Source: Geomesophilobacter sediminis
Lineage (GTDB): Bacteria > Desulfobacterota > Desulfuromonadia > Geobacterales > Geobacteraceae
Reading direction: 5' to 3'
NCBI RefSeq assembly: GCF_016458275.1
Contig: NZ_JAEMHM010000029.1
Coordinates: 1-61,797, forward strand
DNA length: 61,797 nt
The notes under the pieces were generated by a model, which was given only the letters and a program-made list of their open reading frames with translations, did no database searches and was not told the origin of the DNA. Of the stretch, positions 53,170-61,720 are shown piece after piece. Position 1 is the first letter of the stretch, and each line of letters opens with the position of its first letter. The translations under genes were made by a program, and so were the position numbers.

Positions 53170-55617
53170 CTACAGCCCGACCCCCCGGATCACCTTCTGT
53201 AAGTCCGCCAACGTGTACGGCTTCTGGATGAAGCCGGCCAACCCCTTGCCCACGAAGCGCTGGGTGACGTCCTGCTCGTTGTAGCCGCTGGACATGATCA
53301 CCTTCACCTTCGGATCGATCAGCTTCAGTTCCCGGAAGCACCCCTCTCCGTCGAGGTGCGGCATGGTCAGGTCGAGCAGGACAAAGGCGATGCCCGAGGT
53401 GTTCCGGTAGCACTCCAGCGCCTCGCAGCCGTTTGACGCCGCCACCACCTGGAAACCCAGTTCCCGGAGCATCTTCCCGCCGGTCGCCTGCACCGTCTCC
53501 TCGTCGTCGACCAGAAGCACCGTCCCGCTTCCCTGCCACGACTCGTCCTTCTCCACGTGCTGCTGCTCGGCTACGGGCTGCGCACAGGCCGGAAAGAGCA
53601 CCTTGAAGGTCGACCCCTTGTTGGGCTCGCTGTAGACCCGGATCGCCCCCTTATGCCCCCGGACGATGCCCTGCACCGCCGCCATCCCCAGCCCGCGCCC
53701 GGTGAATTTGGTGGTGAAGAAGGGATCGAAGACCCTGGCTGTCGTCTCGCTGTCCATGCCACATCCGGTATCGGAGACCTCGATATAGACGTAGGTTCCT
53801 TCCGGGATGTGCTCTTCCATCCAGACCGTCTTCAGGTAGCTGCGGTCGCACTCCATCCATCCGGTGTTGACCGCGATCACGCCGCTCTTTTCGCCGATCG
53901 CCTCGGAGGCGTTGATCACGAGGTTCATGATGACCTGCCGGATCTGGGTGGCGTCCGCTTCCACGGAGGGGAGGCGCGCCCCGGGATTGAAGCGGAGCAC
54001 CGCGGTCTTGGAGATTGAGACCTGCAGCATGTGGAGCATCTCGTCGACCAGGCGGTTGATGTCGATCGGCTCGACCACGAACCTTCCCTTCCCGGAGTAG
54101 GCGAGCATCTGCTTGGCGAGGTCGGCGGCGCGGCCGGCGGCGCGGTTGATCTCGAAGAGGTTGTCGGCGACCGGCGACTCGGGGACCAACTTGCGCAGCG
54201 CGAGGTCGGCATTGCCGATGATCGACATGAGGATGTTGTTGAAATCGTGGGCGATCCCGCCGGCCAGAACCCCGAGGCTTTCCAGCTTCTGGGCGTGCAA
54301 AAGCTGCTTTTCCAGGGCGACCAGCTCGGCGTCGGCCCGTTTGCGCATGGTGATCATCCAGACCGCGTCCATGAACAGCTTGAGCTGGATGACGTCGTTG
54401 TCGGTGTACTCGTCCTCCTTGTCCGCCACCCCCACCACGGCGACCACCTCATCTCCCACCAGGACCGGAAGGGTCAGAAACCGCTTGAGCTCGATGTGCC
54501 CGGAAGGGTATCCCTTCTTGAGCGGGTGATCCGCCTGGAAGTTGTTGAGCAGGATCGGCCGGCGCTGGCGGACCGGCTCCCCCCAGATCCCCGTGGCGTC
54601 GAGGTGGTAGACCTTCTGGGGATCCTGGATCCGGCACTCCTGCATCACCTCGCCGGACCAGCTGTTCAGGATGAACTGGCGTTTCTGCTCATCGTAGAGA
54701 TAGATGTAGCCGAGCTTGCTCGCGGTCAGCTTGAGCACCTCGGCCAGGGCGTGGTCCAGGAACCCCTCCTCGTTGAGGAACGGGTATTGGGTGATGCCGT
54801 ACAGGCTGGCCATCCGCTTTTCGTTGGCCAGGTGCTCCCGTTCCGACTTCTTGCGGGATGTGATGTCGCGGGAGACGGAGCAGGTATACTCCTCCCCGTC
54901 GTACGCGATGTAGTTCGCCGATATCTCGACGTCCACCAGCCGTCCCTCTTTGGTCCGGTGTTGGGTCTCGCGCAGGATCGACCCTTCCGCTTTCAGCTGT
55001 TCCCAAAAGGCCGGCCACTGGTCCGCGCCGAAATGCGGGTTGAGCTCGGCGACCGTCATCCCGTCGAGCTCTTCCATGGAATAGCCAAGGAAGCTGCAGG
55101 CCGCCTGATTGACGCGGGTGATGCGCCCCTCGGCGGAAATCCAGTAGATGGGGTCGAAGACCCGGTCCAGGGAGAATACCGCCCGCTGTAGTTGCGCATT
55201 GGTTGCGGCGAGTTCCCGGTTGAGCTTTTTGATCTCATCCACCGACCCGATGACGTTGGGGAGCGCGATCGCCTCGGGGATGCGGGGGATGAACATGACG
55301 GCGGTGAGGGCGGAGATGCCGGCGGTGATGGCCTTGACCACCCCCTCGATCCAATAGTCGGGGCGGAAGATGGTATAGGCGGCGAGCAGATGGGTGGTGC
55401 CGCAGGAGAGGATGAAGAGCGCGAACATCAGGAAGATCTTGTAGAAGGGGAGATCCCGGCGCCGGTAGGCGAAGTAGAACATGGCCAGGGGGATGGAGTA
55501 GTAGGAAATGCCGGTGATGATGTCCGAACCGACGTGAAGAAAGACCAGGGGCGGCTCCCAGTTGAGACAGTAGCCGTGCTCCATGTAATTGCTCGCCATC
55601 AGGTGACCCGAATCCAT
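53170..55617 (-). CDS. Ethylene-receptor-like hybrid histidine kinase (EBD-PAS-GAF-HK-REC)
   Basis: 815 residues; AGGAGAGG before the ATG. The N-terminal three-helix domain (about 24-120) matches the ethylene-binding domain of plant ETR1. D32, Y39, I42, P43, C72 and H76 keep the spacing of ETR1 D25, Y32, I35, P36, C65 and H69, so the Cu(I) site is intact (SCGTTHLL). A PAS domain (about 145-260), a GAF domain (about 280-430), the H-box GGIAHDFNNIL (H457), an ATPase and a C-terminal receiver (VLLVDDEETVQ, LLDLTMPHLDG) follow. Ethylene or another small ligand is the likely input. No other signalling gene is adjacent. Confidence 0.92.
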   Translation of the reverse strand: MDSGHLMASNYMEHGYCLNWEPPLVFLHVGSDIITGISYYSIPLAMFYFAYRRRDLPFYKIFLMFALFILSCGTTHLLAAYTIFRPDYWIEGVVKAITAGISALTAVMFIPRIPEAIALPNVIGSVDEIKKLNRELAATNAQLQRAVFSLDRVFDPIYWISAEGRITRVNQAACSFLGYSMEELDGMTVAELNPHFGADQWPAFWEQLKAEGSILRETQHRTKEGRLVDVEISANYIAYDGEEYTCSVSRDITSRKKSEREHLANEKRMASLYGITQYPFLNEEGFLDHALAEVLKLTASKLGYIYLYDEQKRQFILNSWSGEVMQECRIQDPQKVYHLDATGIWGEPVRQRRPILLNNFQADHPLKKGYPSGHIELKRFLTLPVLVGDEVVAVVGVADKEDEYTDNDVIQLKLFMDAVWMITMRKRADAELVALEKQLLHAQKLESLGVLAGGIAHDFNNILMSIIGNADLALRKLVPESPVADNLFEINRAAGRAADLAKQMLAYSGKGRFVVEPIDINRLVDEMLHMLQVSISKTAVLRFNPGARLPSVEADATQIRQVIMNLVINASEAIGEKSGVIAVNTGWMECDRSYLKTVWMEEHIPEGTYVYIEVSDTGCGMDSETTARVFDPFFTTKFTGRGLGMAAVQGIVRGHKGAIRVYSEPNKGSTFKVLFPACAQPVAEQQHVEKDESWQGSGTVLLVDDEETVQATGGKMLRELGFQVVAASNGCEALECYRNTSGIAFVLLDLTMPHLDGEGCFRELKLIDPKVKVIMSSGYNEQDVTQRFVGKGLAGFIQKPYTLADLQKVIRGVGL

Positions 55618-55680
55618 GAAACCTCTCCTGCTGCATGATCCTTGTACCAGGGGCCCGTCACCCGAAAGGCGTCAGTTCCC

Positions 55681-56045
55681 CTTACCAACAGGGGACTGGC
55701 TCCGCCAGGTGCCTGTCCCCCTCCATGTTCACCAACCGATGGGCCCCCCAACAGGGGACTGGCTCCGCCAGGTGCCTGTCCCCCTCCATGTCCACCAACC
55801 GATGGGCCCCCCAACAGGGGACTGGCTCCGCCAGGTGCCTGTCCCCCTCCATGTCCACCAACCGATGGGCCTACCCACAGGGGACTGGCTCCGCCAGGTG
55901 CCTGTCCCCCTCCATGTCCACCAACCGATGGGTCCCCCAACAGGGGACTGGCTCCGCCAGGTGCCTGTCCCCCTCCATGTCCACCAACCGATGGGCCCCC
56001 CAACGGGGGACTGGCCCCGCCAGGTGCCTGTCCCCCTCCGAAGCT
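55681..56045. repeat. 63-bp tandem array of hairpin units, six copies
   Basis: Units begin at 55689, 55752, 55815, 55878, 55941 and 56004, exactly 63 bp apart. Each holds a near-palindrome CAGGGGACTGGCTCC-GCCA-GGTGCCTGTCCCC and a conserved spacer (TCCATGTCCACCAACCGATG). Because 63 is divisible by three, several frames stay open on both strands; these are not considered genes. Confidence 0.95.
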
Positions 56046-56343
56046 GTCCCCCTCCAAAGCACTGGAAGGTTCTTTTCCCATAACCTCTCCAACACGGGCT
56101 CCGTCGGTCGGGGAACTTGTTGATAGCTTTTATTAGAGCGGCTGTCAATGGCGAAGAACGATGCGCTCCTGCTTAGGGATAAATCTGCGCTGGGAGCCTC
56201 GATGTGCCGTGCGGTTGCGGGGCAGGGTGGAAAAAACCGGCGCGTCCGGTTGCCGGAGTCGGGTTGCTAAGTATGTTTGAAATTTTTCATTTGTAGCCGC
56301 TGGTCTTGGCCTTCACCACGGCACGTCGACGGAGGTATCGCTC

Positions 56344-56640
56344 ATGAAGAAGCTCCTGCCCAAGCTCCTGGTCCTTTTTCTGTGCACCGGCTGCGCCGGT
56401 GCCGCCGTCCCTCTGCCCGGATTCTCCCCTTCGGTTTCGGTGCAGCAGCAACAGGTGCAGTCGGTGACCGCGGTGCAACAGCCTTTCTCAAAGCGCCTCA
56501 CCAATCTATCCCCACCCCCGCGTTGCGAGCTTGCGGAGCCCTTTCACCCCTTGATCGCGCCGAAGGCGGCGAAGCAGGAATTTTTGTGCAAAAGCTCCAC
56601 CTTGGCAAACCCCACCCTGCGCAGCAGGTCCAGTTGGTAG
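56344..56640 (+). pseudogene. Probable truncated lipoprotein gene
   Basis: ATG 56344 with ACGGAGGT six bases upstream. The N-terminus MKKLLPKLLVLFLCTGC is a good lipoprotein signal, followed by a Gln/Val-rich segment (SVSVQQQQVQSVTAVQQ). After about residue 65 the frame runs antisense into the 3' end of the methyltransferase gene and loses protein-like character. The simplest reading is a lipoprotein gene cut by a deletion or rearrangement. A genuine short lipoprotein of 98 residues is also possible. Confidence 0.5.
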
Positions 56641-57272
56641 GTGACCGGACGGGGCGAGTCCTCCTGATCGATATAGGCGAAGACCCGGTCCCGGTACTCC
56701 TCACCGCCGATGCCGCTCAAGTAGCTGCCGTAGCGGCTCCACATCATCTCCTGCACCGCCGCCGTTTCGTGCGCCACCAGGTCCGTGATCCAGAAGCTTC
56801 CCCCCGGGGCGGTCATCCGGAAGATCTTCGCGAAGGCTGCTTCCCAGTCCCGGTCGTCGCGCAGATGGTGCAAAACTGCCGCAGCGAGGATCACGTCGTA
56901 CGTTCCATCCGGAAGCTCAAGAGCGCGGAAGTCCCCCTGGAAGGTCCGCACCCTCCCCGACGTGGCCGCGGCCACCCGTGCCTGCGCCCGTTCCAGCATC
57001 GGCAGGCTCAAATCGACCAGGTCGCACTCCAGGCCCGGGACGTACTCCAGGAGTTTCAAGGTGTTGTTGCCCGCACCGCAGCCGATGTCGAGCATGCGCC
57101 GGATGGTCGCCTTCGAGGCAACGGCGGCCCTCGTGATCAGTTCCATGGCCAGCGGAGCGTCGATGGTCGCCGCCTGACCGGTGTCCAGGTTGGAGAACCG
57201 CTCCACGTCCCCGTCGAAACGTTCCCGGATCTGTTCCAGTGTCGATTTTTCCTCCAGTGACCTTGTTGCCAT
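56544..57272 (-). CDS. Class I SAM-dependent methyltransferase
   Basis: 242 residues. MLDIGCGAGNNTLKLLE is motif I, VDLSLPMLERAQAR the acidic loop, GTYDVILAAAVLHHLRDD motif IV and MTAPGGSFWITDL motif VI. The N-terminal ERFDGDVERFSNLDTGQ resembles small-molecule methyltransferases of the Methyltransf_12/25 type. Substrate unknown. Its 3' end overlaps the truncated lipoprotein frame on the other strand by 97 bp. Confidence 0.88.
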   Translation of the reverse strand: MATRSLEEKSTLEQIRERFDGDVERFSNLDTGQAATIDAPLAMELITRAAVASKATIRRMLDIGCGAGNNTLKLLEYVPGLECDLVDLSLPMLERAQARVAAATSGRVRTFQGDFRALELPDGTYDVILAAAVLHHLRDDRDWEAAFAKIFRMTAPGGSFWITDLVAHETAAVQEMMWSRYGSYLSGIGGEEYRDRVFAYIDQEDSPRPVTYQLDLLRRVGFAKVELLHKNSCFAAFGAIKG

Positions 57273-57442
57273 GCCGTACCCCTTCCCGTTGTGATGGAGG
57301 GACCTTTCGGTCCGTGGCCCGTCATGTTAGCAGAGCGGCGCCATCGCGAGTATGAAAAACGCGTGGATATTGTATTTGCTTGAAATCATTATAAAAAATC
57401 ACGAAATTTGCTAAGATACTGGAAGGAAAGGGGAATTTACCA

Positions 57443-57470
57443 TCCGCGGGAAGGTCCCGCGGAAAGGAGG
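57443..57470 (+). promoter_or_regulatory. Leader hairpin touching the Shine-Dalgarno sequence
   Basis: TCCGCGGGA (57443-57451), loop AGG, TCCCGCGGA (57455-57463), with AAGGAGG following at 57464-57470. The 9-bp GC stem ends against the SD of the permease gene and could influence translation. Confidence 0.5.
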
Positions 57471-57473
57471 TAC

Positions 57474-58208
57474 ATGATGATCGAAAGAGAAGACATCATC
57501 AGTAGGGAAGGGATCGTCGGCGAAACCGGTCCCGTGGTGCAAAACGAGTCCGCGCGAGTTTTCCTGCAGCCGATCGCGGCACCGTCAATCCTCGGGCTTT
57601 TCGCCTTTGCCGCATCGACGTTCATTCTTGCCGCGTGGGCGGTGGGATGGTACGGAACGCCGTTGTCTGCCTATTTCATCGTTCCCTTCGTCGGGGTATT
57701 CGGCGGTATCGTGCAGCTGCTCGCCGCGATGTGGGCCTTCCGGGCCAGGGACGGGGTGGCGACCGCCATCCATGGAACGTGGGGGGCGTTTTTCCTCTCC
57801 TTCGCGCTGTTGCACGTGATGTATCTGTACCAGCCGGGGCTGCAACGGACCGGGCTTCAGTTCCCCGAGATGGGGTTCTGGTTCATCGCCGTAGCCGCCA
57901 TCAGCTGGGTAACCACGTTGGCGGCGATGGCGCAGCGCTGGTCGCTCGCCGCCGTGTTGATGTCGGTATCGGCCGGGGCGACGCTTTTCGCGATCTCGCT
58001 TTTGACGGGGACCGCGTGGTGCAGCGTCGCCGGTGGTTACCTCTTCATCCTCTCGGCGCTGTGCGCACTTTATGATTCGACGGCGCAGGTGCTCAAAGAG
58101 GTGTACGGGCACGAAGTGCTCAAAGTCGGCATCACCCCGCGGGTGCTTTCCGAGCCCGGAATCATGGTCGGCACCGGCGAGCCCGGCGTAATCCACGGCC
58201 AGCGGTAA
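57474..58208 (+). CDS. GPR1/FUN34/YaaH family acetate/succinate permease homologue
   Basis: 244 residues from ATG 57474, or 243 from ATG 57477 (better SD spacing). Six membrane helices fill about 30-210. FLQPIAAPSILGLFAFAAST contains an NPAPLGL-like N-terminal motif in altered form (IAAPSILGL), and FGGIVQLLAAMWAFRARDG is typical of the family. YaaH/SatP moves acetate and succinate with protons. A role in acetate handling fits Geobacteraceae but is inferred. Confidence 0.85.
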   Translation: MMIEREDIISREGIVGETGPVVQNESARVFLQPIAAPSILGLFAFAASTFILAAWAVGWYGTPLSAYFIVPFVGVFGGIVQLLAAMWAFRARDGVATAIHGTWGAFFLSFALLHVMYLYQPGLQRTGLQFPEMGFWFIAVAAISWVTTLAAMAQRWSLAAVLMSVSAGATLFAISLLTGTAWCSVAGGYLFILSALCALYDSTAQVLKEVYGHEVLKVGITPRVLSEPGIMVGTGEPGVIHGQR

Positions 58209-58303
58209 TGGAGGGAGCAGGGGAGGGGGCCGGCAGTTATTGTCCGTCCCCTCTTCTGGGCAGTGCCACCACCCGGATGCGGGATGTGGGCACCAAAGTA
58301 AAA

Positions 58304-58333
58304 GGCCCGGCGATATTTGCCGGGCCTTTTTTT
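58304..58333. terminator. Rho-independent terminator
   Basis: GGCCCGGC, loop, GCCGGGCC and seven T, with AAA on the left. It lies between the permease (+) and FRG (-) genes. Confidence 0.88.
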
Positions 58334-58374
58334 ATGAATTGATCCAAGAACTCTGTGCAACCGCTTTTTCCCGC

Positions 58375-59160
58375 TCACAGCCTCGGGCTGTAATGCCTCT
58401 TGAGCCACCGGCTCAGGCCGTCCAGCCCCGGGAAGAGGACTCGCTCATTCACGTTCCCCTGGTCCAGCTTGTCCCGTATTTCCCATTTCAAGGCCGCCGG
58501 AATGATGATCTTTCTGGCGATCCCGGTGTGGTTGGCGAGCCAGTCGTCCAGCACCATGGTGGGGTCCGACATGACCGAGCAGAAGGCGTACTGGTTCACG
58601 ATCCGGTCGTCGATGGACGGTGGCTCGAAGAAGATCGCCACCTTGTCCGCGGCAAGGGCGTCCAGCTCGGCCAGAGAGTTGATCGATTCGGAGAGCAGCT
58701 CCACGGTCAAAACGTTCGCCCCCTCCAGCATGAGCCGGTTGCGGAGCCGGTCCGGGAGCAGCTCGTGCGCCTTGACGTAGTTGACCGCCCAGATGACCGC
58801 GTCCTTGTCGTACTTCTCGATGTTGGCGGTAGCGAAATGCATCGCAATGAAGGGGGAGTAGGTCCAGTCGAGGACCCGGGTCGGGAGGCCGTAGTGCTGG
58901 GCCACCGAGAGCCAGTGCCACAGCGAGTCCCGTTCGACGACCTTGGTGTGCGCGTATTTTTTGAAGTTGCGCAGCAGGTGCCGTTCCAGTTCCGCGTAGG
59001 GGCCGCCGAGGCGGATCAGCGTGGTTTCGAGGCGGTAATCGGCATCGGACAGGCCCCGGAAAGCGAACCGCGACCGGAACCGGCGCAGGTCCTCATTCCA
59101 CGAAAAGGCAAAAAGCTCCTCCTGGAGCTCTTCCCAGCTTTGGATTACTACGGTTTCCAT
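58375..59160 (-). CDS. FRG domain protein
   Basis: 261 residues from ATG 59160, with GAAGGGGA upstream. FAFRGLSDADYRLETTLIRL contains the name-giving F-R-G motif, and WLSVAQHYGLPTRVLDWTYS with FIAMHFAT is the conserved core. The family function is unknown; members occur scattered, sometimes near mobile or defence genes, but no such neighbours are seen here. A longer frame to 59451 runs through the REP-like element and is rejected. Confidence 0.9.
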   Translation of the reverse strand: METVVIQSWEELQEELFAFSWNEDLRRFRSRFAFRGLSDADYRLETTLIRLGGPYAELERHLLRNFKKYAHTKVVERDSLWHWLSVAQHYGLPTRVLDWTYSPFIAMHFATANIEKYDKDAVIWAVNYVKAHELLPDRLRNRLMLEGANVLTVELLSESINSLAELDALAADKVAIFFEPPSIDDRIVNQYAFCSVMSDPTMVLDDWLANHTGIARKIIIPAALKWEIRDKLDQGNVNERVLFPGLDGLSRWLKRHYSPRL

Positions 59161-59465
59161 AGACGATCCATCCCCTTCAAAAAACGGAAAAATAGGAAAA
59201 CAGGGTGGGTTCCCCGGGGCTACCCGCGTAGGAGCGACCTTTTGTCGCGATCCGGGGAGGGGACCGCTGCCCCCCGAAGATCTCCATCTTATAGCAGAAC
59301 CCGCGGCAGTGAGGCAACCGGCAAGGCGGAGCATTCTACGGAAGCCGGCCGGGGGGGAGGCTGCGGGCCTTCCACCCCCTATGCAAAAGGACCCAGATGT
59401 GGTGTGATGGGAGAAGACTAATAATGTCTGGTTTTTCCGCATAACCCACATTTCGGAGGTGCGCC
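59161..59465. repeat. Intergenic region with a REP-like copy at 59228-59256
   Basis: CGTAGGAGCGACCTTTTGTC followed by GCGATCCGG is a member of the GTGGGAGC/GTAGGAGC...CGCGATC family. The rest of the 300 bp shows no gene; promoters for the two divergent genes are expected here. Confidence 0.6.
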
Positions 59466-59630
59466 ATGTCCTTGATCATCTACCTCGTTGGTTTTGCATT
59501 CGTCATTGGCGGAGTTGCCTGGGCCCTCGTCGTAGCCGGGGTGAGCACCGTCTACGTCCTCATCACTGCGGTCATCCTGGTTGGCATCGCAATCCTCACC
59601 GGAGTCACCCGGACCCGGACCCGGGACTGA
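59466..59630 (+). CDS. 54-residue two-helix membrane protein
   Basis: ATG 59466 with GGAGGTG upstream; TGA at 59628. The sequence has two hydrophobic helices (IIYLVGFAFVIGGVAWALVV and VYVLITAVILVGIAILTGV) and an Arg-rich end (TRTRTRD). It is probably an inner-membrane miniprotein. No family is recognised. It may be cotranscribed with the exported protein that follows after 116 bp. Confidence 0.75.
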   Translation: MSLIIYLVGFAFVIGGVAWALVVAGVSTVYVLITAVILVGIAILTGVTRTRTRD

Positions 59631-59746
59631 TGCCCGCGGCTCAACTCCGCTTCAAGCTTTCGGCCCGGTCGCCGATATTTCATGTAACTGCGGAACGGCT
59701 CCCTTGCCGGAGGCCGCTTCCCTTCAATTCCCAAATGGAGGAGCAC

Positions 59747-60256
59747 ATGAAGAAAACCCTCACCACGATCGCCCTCACCCTGACCCTCGTCGGCGCCGCG
59801 AGCCTCGCCTGGGCCGAAAAAGCCGTCGTCGTCCCCCAATCCGGCGCGCCGCTCAGCGTCCTGATCTACGAAGCCGAGTACGGCAACAAGGCCGACAAGG
59901 CGCGAGTGGTTCACACCGTCAAGTACCAAAACGTCTCCGACAAGAAAGTCCTCTCCGCGCGCTTCGGGTTCATCGAGCTGAACGGGTACAACGACCGGCT
60001 GGACAGCTTCATCGGTTACACCCTGGAAGACTCCAAAGTGGGGGAGAAGGACAAGGTGAAGTTCATCAACGAAGCACCCCACGCCGCCTTCTTCAAGCGC
60101 TACGGCACCGCCTATCTCTGGGTCGACGCGGTCCGCTACGCCGACGGAAGCATCTGGAAGGCGAACAAGGCCGAACTCCTGAAGGAGCTGAAAAACGAGT
60201 TGTCCGGAGTAACCGATGCCGACCTCCAGGAAAAGAAGAGCCTGATGGAGGACTAG
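59747..60256 (+). CDS. Exported hypothetical protein
   Basis: 169 residues from ATG 59747 (GGAGGAG upstream). Signal peptide MKKTLTTIALTLTLVGAASLAWA. The mature part (SVLIYEAEYGNKADKARVVH, LNGYNDRLDSFIGYTLED) has no Cys and predicted beta strands, ending in a charged helix. No family was recognised. Periplasmic location is inferred. A terminator follows 26 bases later. Confidence 0.82.
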   Translation: MKKTLTTIALTLTLVGAASLAWAEKAVVVPQSGAPLSVLIYEAEYGNKADKARVVHTVKYQNVSDKKVLSARFGFIELNGYNDRLDSFIGYTLEDSKVGEKDKVKFINEAPHAAFFKRYGTAYLWVDAVRYADGSIWKANKAELLKELKNELSGVTDADLQEKKSLMED

Positions 60257-60282
60257 CCGGCAGCGGTTCTTTGGCGGGTAAA

Positions 60283-60333
60283 AAAAGCCCCGTTGGTAGC
60301 GGATTTTCCTCCGCCTGCCATCGGGGCTTTTCT
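60283..60333 (+). terminator. Rho-independent terminator
   Basis: AAAAGCCCCG and CGGGGCTTTT flank an inner stem TGGTAGCGG/CCGCCTGCCA, giving a long hairpin with a T run. Confidence 0.85.
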
Positions 60334-60856
60334 ATCTCATTGGATATCGTTTGTATACGTGACCGGATCGAGGATGCAGTCACTGACTCTGATGAGATCC
60401 CCCATGTTTCTACCATGCTCTTGAAAGGTTTAAGTATACTAATTGGAACGGAACTGCTTCGGCTCTTATCAAAAAATACCCCTACCAGATACAGTCGGAA
60501 ATTCCTGCGTATTTATGGACTCGTTGCCTGTGAGAGTTATCGCTCTCTGTCATAATTGGTAATTAGTGGTAAATAGATAGATAACACCCATGTGAAGTTT
60601 ACCTGTGTCAACCAGGCTGTCGGTTGAGCCAATCCGAGTTAGAGACGGCAATTGCCCGTAGGGCAGAAAGGAGCTGGGGTGTGAACGACTATCGTTGGCG
60701 GGCCATCAGCATCGACTGCATCGCACCCGACCTTGTCCCCGCCAGCCCCTCTGCACCAGGGCCTCCGGTAATGCCTTCCTCGACCTCAACTCCGAGAGGT
60801 CCCCCTCCAGCGATGCCCCGTCTGCCGGTTTTTTTTTAAGATCTTTCAAAAAAATA
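60334..60856. other. AT-richer intergenic region, no gene recognised
   Basis: About 520 bp. The ORF at 60624-60839 is Pro/Ser-rich without an SD and is judged spurious. A nine-T run at about 60829-60837 lacks a convincing stem. Confidence 0.45.
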
Positions 60857-60885
60857 TTGACACGAATGTTACTTTGCGGTAAAAA
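60857..60885 (+). promoter_or_regulatory. Sigma-70 promoter of ompW
   Basis: TTGACA (60857-60862), a 17-base spacer and TAAAAA (60880-60885). It gives a leader of about 100 bases before the ATG at 60991. Confidence 0.7.
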
Positions 60886-60990
60886 CGCCCCCGGTCAAGC
60901 AGACAAAAAGAGTCTTTTAGATCGTGTATGTCCCTTGCACATTTAACGGGGCCGAATTCGCGGCGCCGATATAACTACAAGGAGAGGACG

Positions 60991-61596
60991 ATGGCAAAAA
61001 AGGTATTGTTGGCAGTGGTTATGGCGATGGTCGTAACGGTATTCGCGGGGACTTCCTTCGCGGCGGATGAGAACATTGGGGTTCGTTTCCGTGCGATCTA
61101 TGTGAAGCCCAACGAGGATATCGACGGAGCGCTCAACAGCTTGAACCTCAAGATTGGCGACGACATCATCCCTGAACTCGACCTGGAGTACTTCTTCACC
61201 AAGAAGGTTTCTGTCGAGGCAATTGCCGGCGTAACCCGTCACGACATCCGTTCCAACGGCAGCATCATCGGTTCTACTTGGCTCCTCCCTCCGACCATCA
61301 CCGTAAAGTATCATCCGTTTGGTGGCTCGACCGTCAGCCCCTACATCGGTGCCGGTATCAACGCCACTTTCCCGTTCAGCTCCAGCACGGTTCTGGGCAA
61401 GAAGGCAGATATCGATAACACCGTTGGCTGGGCGGCCCAGGCCGGTATTGACTTCAAGATCGCCGAGCACCTCTACTTCAACCTCGACTACAAGTACATC
61501 AACGCCGAGTCTAAGTTGAGCATCGACAACGGCACCAAGTACAAGCTGGACCTCAACCCGAGCCTCTTCGCGATGGGTGTTGGCTACCGCTTCTAA
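60991..61596 (+). CDS. ompW: OmpW-family outer-membrane protein
   Basis: 201 residues; AAGGAGAGG before the ATG. Signal peptide MAKKVLLAVVMAMVVTVFAGTSFA. The eight-strand barrel shows IGVRFRAIYVKPNED, IPELDLEYFFTKKVSVEAIAG, LPPTITVKYHPFGG and the C-terminal FAMGVGYRF ending in Phe, as required for BAM recognition. OmpW forms a small channel for hydrophobic molecules in the outer membrane. It has its own promoter and terminator. Confidence 0.93.
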   Translation: MAKKVLLAVVMAMVVTVFAGTSFAADENIGVRFRAIYVKPNEDIDGALNSLNLKIGDDIIPELDLEYFFTKKVSVEAIAGVTRHDIRSNGSIIGSTWLLPPTITVKYHPFGGSTVSPYIGAGINATFPFSSSTVLGKKADIDNTVGWAAQAGIDFKIAEHLYFNLDYKYINAESKLSIDNGTKYKLDLNPSLFAMGVGYRF

Positions 61597-61631
61597 GCTG
61601 CGACCAAAAACGAGTGCAACATCATTCCTTT

Positions 61632-61659
61632 GGCGGGGGGCAACCCCCGCCGTTTTTTT
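61632..61659 (+). terminator. Rho-independent terminator of ompW
   Basis: GGCGGGGG, short loop, CCCCCGCC and seven T. Confidence 0.88.
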
Positions 61660-61720
61660 GTCCGAAGCCGTCCCCGCCGCCCAGCCCCACAGTGTCGCAT
61701 TCCCCGCATTCCCGCAGTCG

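Noticed and set aside
55681-56045. CRISPR array
   Set aside because: The spacers are nearly identical rather than unique, and no cas gene is near.
55616-56148. Long repetitive ORFs on both strands across the 63-bp array
   Set aside because: They exist only because the period is a multiple of three; no SD, and the sequence is built of palindromes.
57360-57400. Sigma-54 promoter for the permease (TGG...TTTGCT)
   Set aside because: The GG-GC spacing is 11 bases instead of the required 10.
60624-60839. 71-residue ORF before ompW
   Set aside because: No SD, Pro/Ser-rich shadow-like sequence, ends in a T tract.
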